Of a stretch of DNA of 8,304 nt, positions 7,187 through 8,304 are shown piece after piece (the first letter of the stretch is position 1; every line of letters begins with the position of its first letter). The notes below the pieces were generated by a model. It was not told where the DNA came from and did not search any database. It saw nothing but the letters and a program-made list of their open reading frames with translations. Made by a program: the position numbers and the translations under genes. Where the stretch lies: assembly GCA_003641345.1 (NCBI GenBank), contig QNAD01000078.1:1-8304 (forward strand), read 5' to 3'. Source of the DNA: Candidatus Zixiibacteriota bacterium. Lineage in GTDB: Bacteria > Zixibacteria > MSB-5A5 > GN15 > FEB-12.

Positions 7187-7681
7187 ATGGTATTTCCAAA
7201 AGACAAAATAGAAATCAGTTTAAAAGTAGGTGATGAAGCTCCTGATTTTACTCTTATCACTCACAATGAAGGGGAATTAAATCTGCATTGGTATCAGGGG
7301 AGAAAAAATGTTATTTTAGCTTTTTATCCGGGCGATTGGACTCCTGTCTGTGCTTCTCAGATTGCTGATTACAGTCAATTTGATGATCTATTTGAAAAAT
7401 ATAATTGTCAGCTTTTTGGTGTCTCTGTTGATTCAATATTTTCACACAGGGCTTGGGCAAAATCTTTGGGGAATATTACGTTTCCGTTAATGTCTGATTT
7501 TTACCCTCATGGAAAAGTTTCTAAAAAATTTGGTGTGTTTAATCCTCGTGGATATGCTGAAAGAGTTGTGTTTCTTATAGATAAAAAAGGAATAATACGT
7601 TATATTGAGCATCCTGAAATTGATCAAGTTCCAGATAGGGATGAACTAATCAAACAATTGGAGAGTTTGAATAATAATTAA
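7187..7681 (+). CDS. Peroxiredoxin, AhpC/TSA family
   Basis: A thiol peroxidase with a thioredoxin fold that reduces hydrogen peroxide or organic hydroperoxides in the cytosol. The catalytic signature is YPGDWTPVCASQ, giving Pro48, Thr52 and peroxidatic Cys55. The supporting Arg is probably Arg126 in ERVVFLIDKKG. VGDEAPDFTL (14-23) is the usual N-terminal element. The only other cysteine is Cys74 (KYNCQLFGVSVD). The CxxxxC resolving arrangement of BCP/PrxQ is absent and there is no C-terminal Cys as in typical 2-Cys AhpC, so it may act by a 1-Cys mechanism or use Cys74. At 164 residues it is a complete single-domain protein. GAGGA at 7176-7180, six bases before ATG, supports the start. Placement directly after the diiron protein suggests joint peroxide detoxification. 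Confidence 0.93.
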   Translation: MVFPKDKIEISLKVGDEAPDFTLITHNEGELNLHWYQGRKNVILAFYPGDWTPVCASQIADYSQFDDLFEKYNCQLFGVSVDSIFSHRAWAKSLGNITFPLMSDFYPHGKVSKKFGVFNPRGYAERVVFLIDKKGIIRYIEHPEIDQVPDRDELIKQLESLNNN

Positions 7682-7701
7682 ATGAATTAGAACTTGATTG
7701 A

Positions 7702-7713
7702 AAAACATGTTTT
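7702..7713. repeat. 12-base palindrome AAAACATGTTTT in the nadA leader
   Basis: AAAACATGTTTT is its own reverse complement and lies in the 77-base gap between the peroxiredoxin stop and the nadA ATG. It has no loop and is not followed by a T run, so it is not a terminator. It could be a small operator for nadA, but AT-rich palindromes of this size arise by chance. Confidence 0.25.
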
Positions 7714-7758
7714 GGTAAAAAGTAATTTTCAGAAAACAAAAAGAAGAACAAAAGTAAA

Positions 7759-8304
7759 ATGTATTTTTCATTACCAACAGAATATCGCCAAGCAGGGGTT
7801 GATGAACTTAAAGATAGAATCAAAGCTGTTAAAAAAAGAATGGGTTCCAGTCTTTGTATTCTTACTCACCATTATCAACGGATGGAAATAGTTGAATTTG
7901 GTGACTATGTTGGCGATAGTTATGGTCTCTCTGAAATTGCTGCAAAAAATAAAGATGTAGAAAAAATTGTTTTCTGCGGTGTTCATTTTATGGCTGAAGC
8001 CGCTGATATCCTTACTGATAATAACAAACTTGTATATTTACCCAATCCTTTAGCCGGATGCCCTATGGCGGATATGGCTGAAATGGCAGATGTTATGACC
8101 GCCTGGGAACAGTTGGAAAAATTTGGCGGTGATAAACGAATTATGCCTATTTCCTATATGAATACCACTGCTGGTTTAAAAGCGTTTACCGGTCGTCATG
8201 GCGGTCTGATTTGTACATCCTCTAATGCTCCTGCCGCTCTTAAATATGGTTTTGATAAAAGAGAAAAAATATTTTTCTTCCCCGATCAGCATCTTGGAAG
8301 GAAT
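7759..8304 (+). CDS. nadA: Quinolinate synthase, 3'-truncated by window edge
   Basis: NadA condenses iminoaspartate with dihydroxyacetone phosphate to quinolinate, the second step of de novo NAD synthesis, using an oxygen-sensitive [4Fe-4S] cluster. The frame stays open for 182 codons to the last base. Visible family elements are THHYQRMEI with His37 and Tyr39 (the HxY active-site pair), GDYVGDSYGLS (48-58), VFCGVHFMAEAADIL (71-85), NPLAGCPMAD with Cys101 as the first cluster ligand, a GRHGGLICTSSNA segment near 145-157, and FFPDQHLGR just before the edge. The second and third cluster cysteines lie beyond the window; Cys152 in CTSSNA is conserved in some relatives but is not a ligand in E. 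coli-type numbering. ATG at 7759 is the only start after an in-frame stop at 7723. Its ribosome-binding site is weak (AAGAAG about 7741-7746). It is probably the last visible gene of the gltX-peroxide defence operon. Confidence 0.95.
   Translation, partial: MYFSLPTEYRQAGVDELKDRIKAVKKRMGSSLCILTHHYQRMEIVEFGDYVGDSYGLSEIAAKNKDVEKIVFCGVHFMAEAADILTDNNKLVYLPNPLAGCPMADMAEMADVMTAWEQLEKFGGDKRIMPISYMNTTAGLKAFTGRHGGLICTSSNAPAALKYGFDKREKIFFFPDQHLGRN

Noticed and set aside
7702..7713. Palindrome before nadA as an intrinsic terminator
   Set aside because: It has no loop, no GC stem and no following T tract, so it cannot serve as a rho-independent terminator.
7694..7986. Plus-strand 65-codon frame at 7694-7891 and minus-strand frame at 7771-7986
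   Set aside because: Both overlap the clearly recognisable nadA coding sequence in other frames; nadA itself runs off the window edge.

Overview
The window is AT-rich bacterial DNA in which every supportable gene lies on the plus strand. It is gene-dense chromosomal housekeeping and energy-metabolism sequence. I see no insertion sequence, phage gene, CRISPR array, tRNA or rRNA. The gene mix points to an anaerobic or microaerophilic fermenter: pyruvate phosphate dikinase, an ADP-forming acyl-CoA synthetase, a rubrerythrin-like diiron protein, a thiol peroxidase and an Fe-S quinolinate synthase. The lineage cannot be fixed from this sequence. An uncultured anaerobic phylum, for example one related to Cloacimonadota or the Fibrobacteres-Chlorobi-Bacteroidetes group, is a guess from gene content and base composition.

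Layout. (1) Positions 1-2118 hold the 3' four-fifths of ppdK, cut by the window edge, followed by a clear intrinsic terminator (2168-2206). (2) A 249-base intergenic region (2119-2367) carries that terminator, a possible promoter, a perfect inverted repeat that could be an operator, and a short direct repeat. (3) Positions 2368-4476 encode a fused alpha-beta ADP-forming acyl-CoA synthetase. (4) From about 4609 to the end there is a tightly spaced series: a small two-helix membrane protein resembling DUF3566, gltX (glutamyl-tRNA synthetase), a rubredoxin-less rubrerythrin-like protein, an AhpC/TSA-type peroxiredoxin, and the 5' part of nadA, which runs off the window. Gaps of 11, 19, 34 and 77 bases with no visible terminator suggest a single operon.

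How the genes may work together. PPDK links PEP to pyruvate using PPi and AMP. Pyruvate-derived acetyl-CoA could then be converted by the ADP-forming synthetase to acetate with ATP gain, so the first two genes fit PPi/ATP-economical fermentation, although the terminator shows they are separate transcription units. The rubrerythrin-like protein and peroxiredoxin form a peroxide-defence pair directly upstream of nadA, whose product carries an oxygen-sensitive [4Fe-4S] cluster. A protective link is plausible but inferred. I found no strong evidence for a wholly new system. The most open questions are the DUF3566-like membrane protein next to gltX and the diiron/peroxiredoxin pair without visible redox partners.
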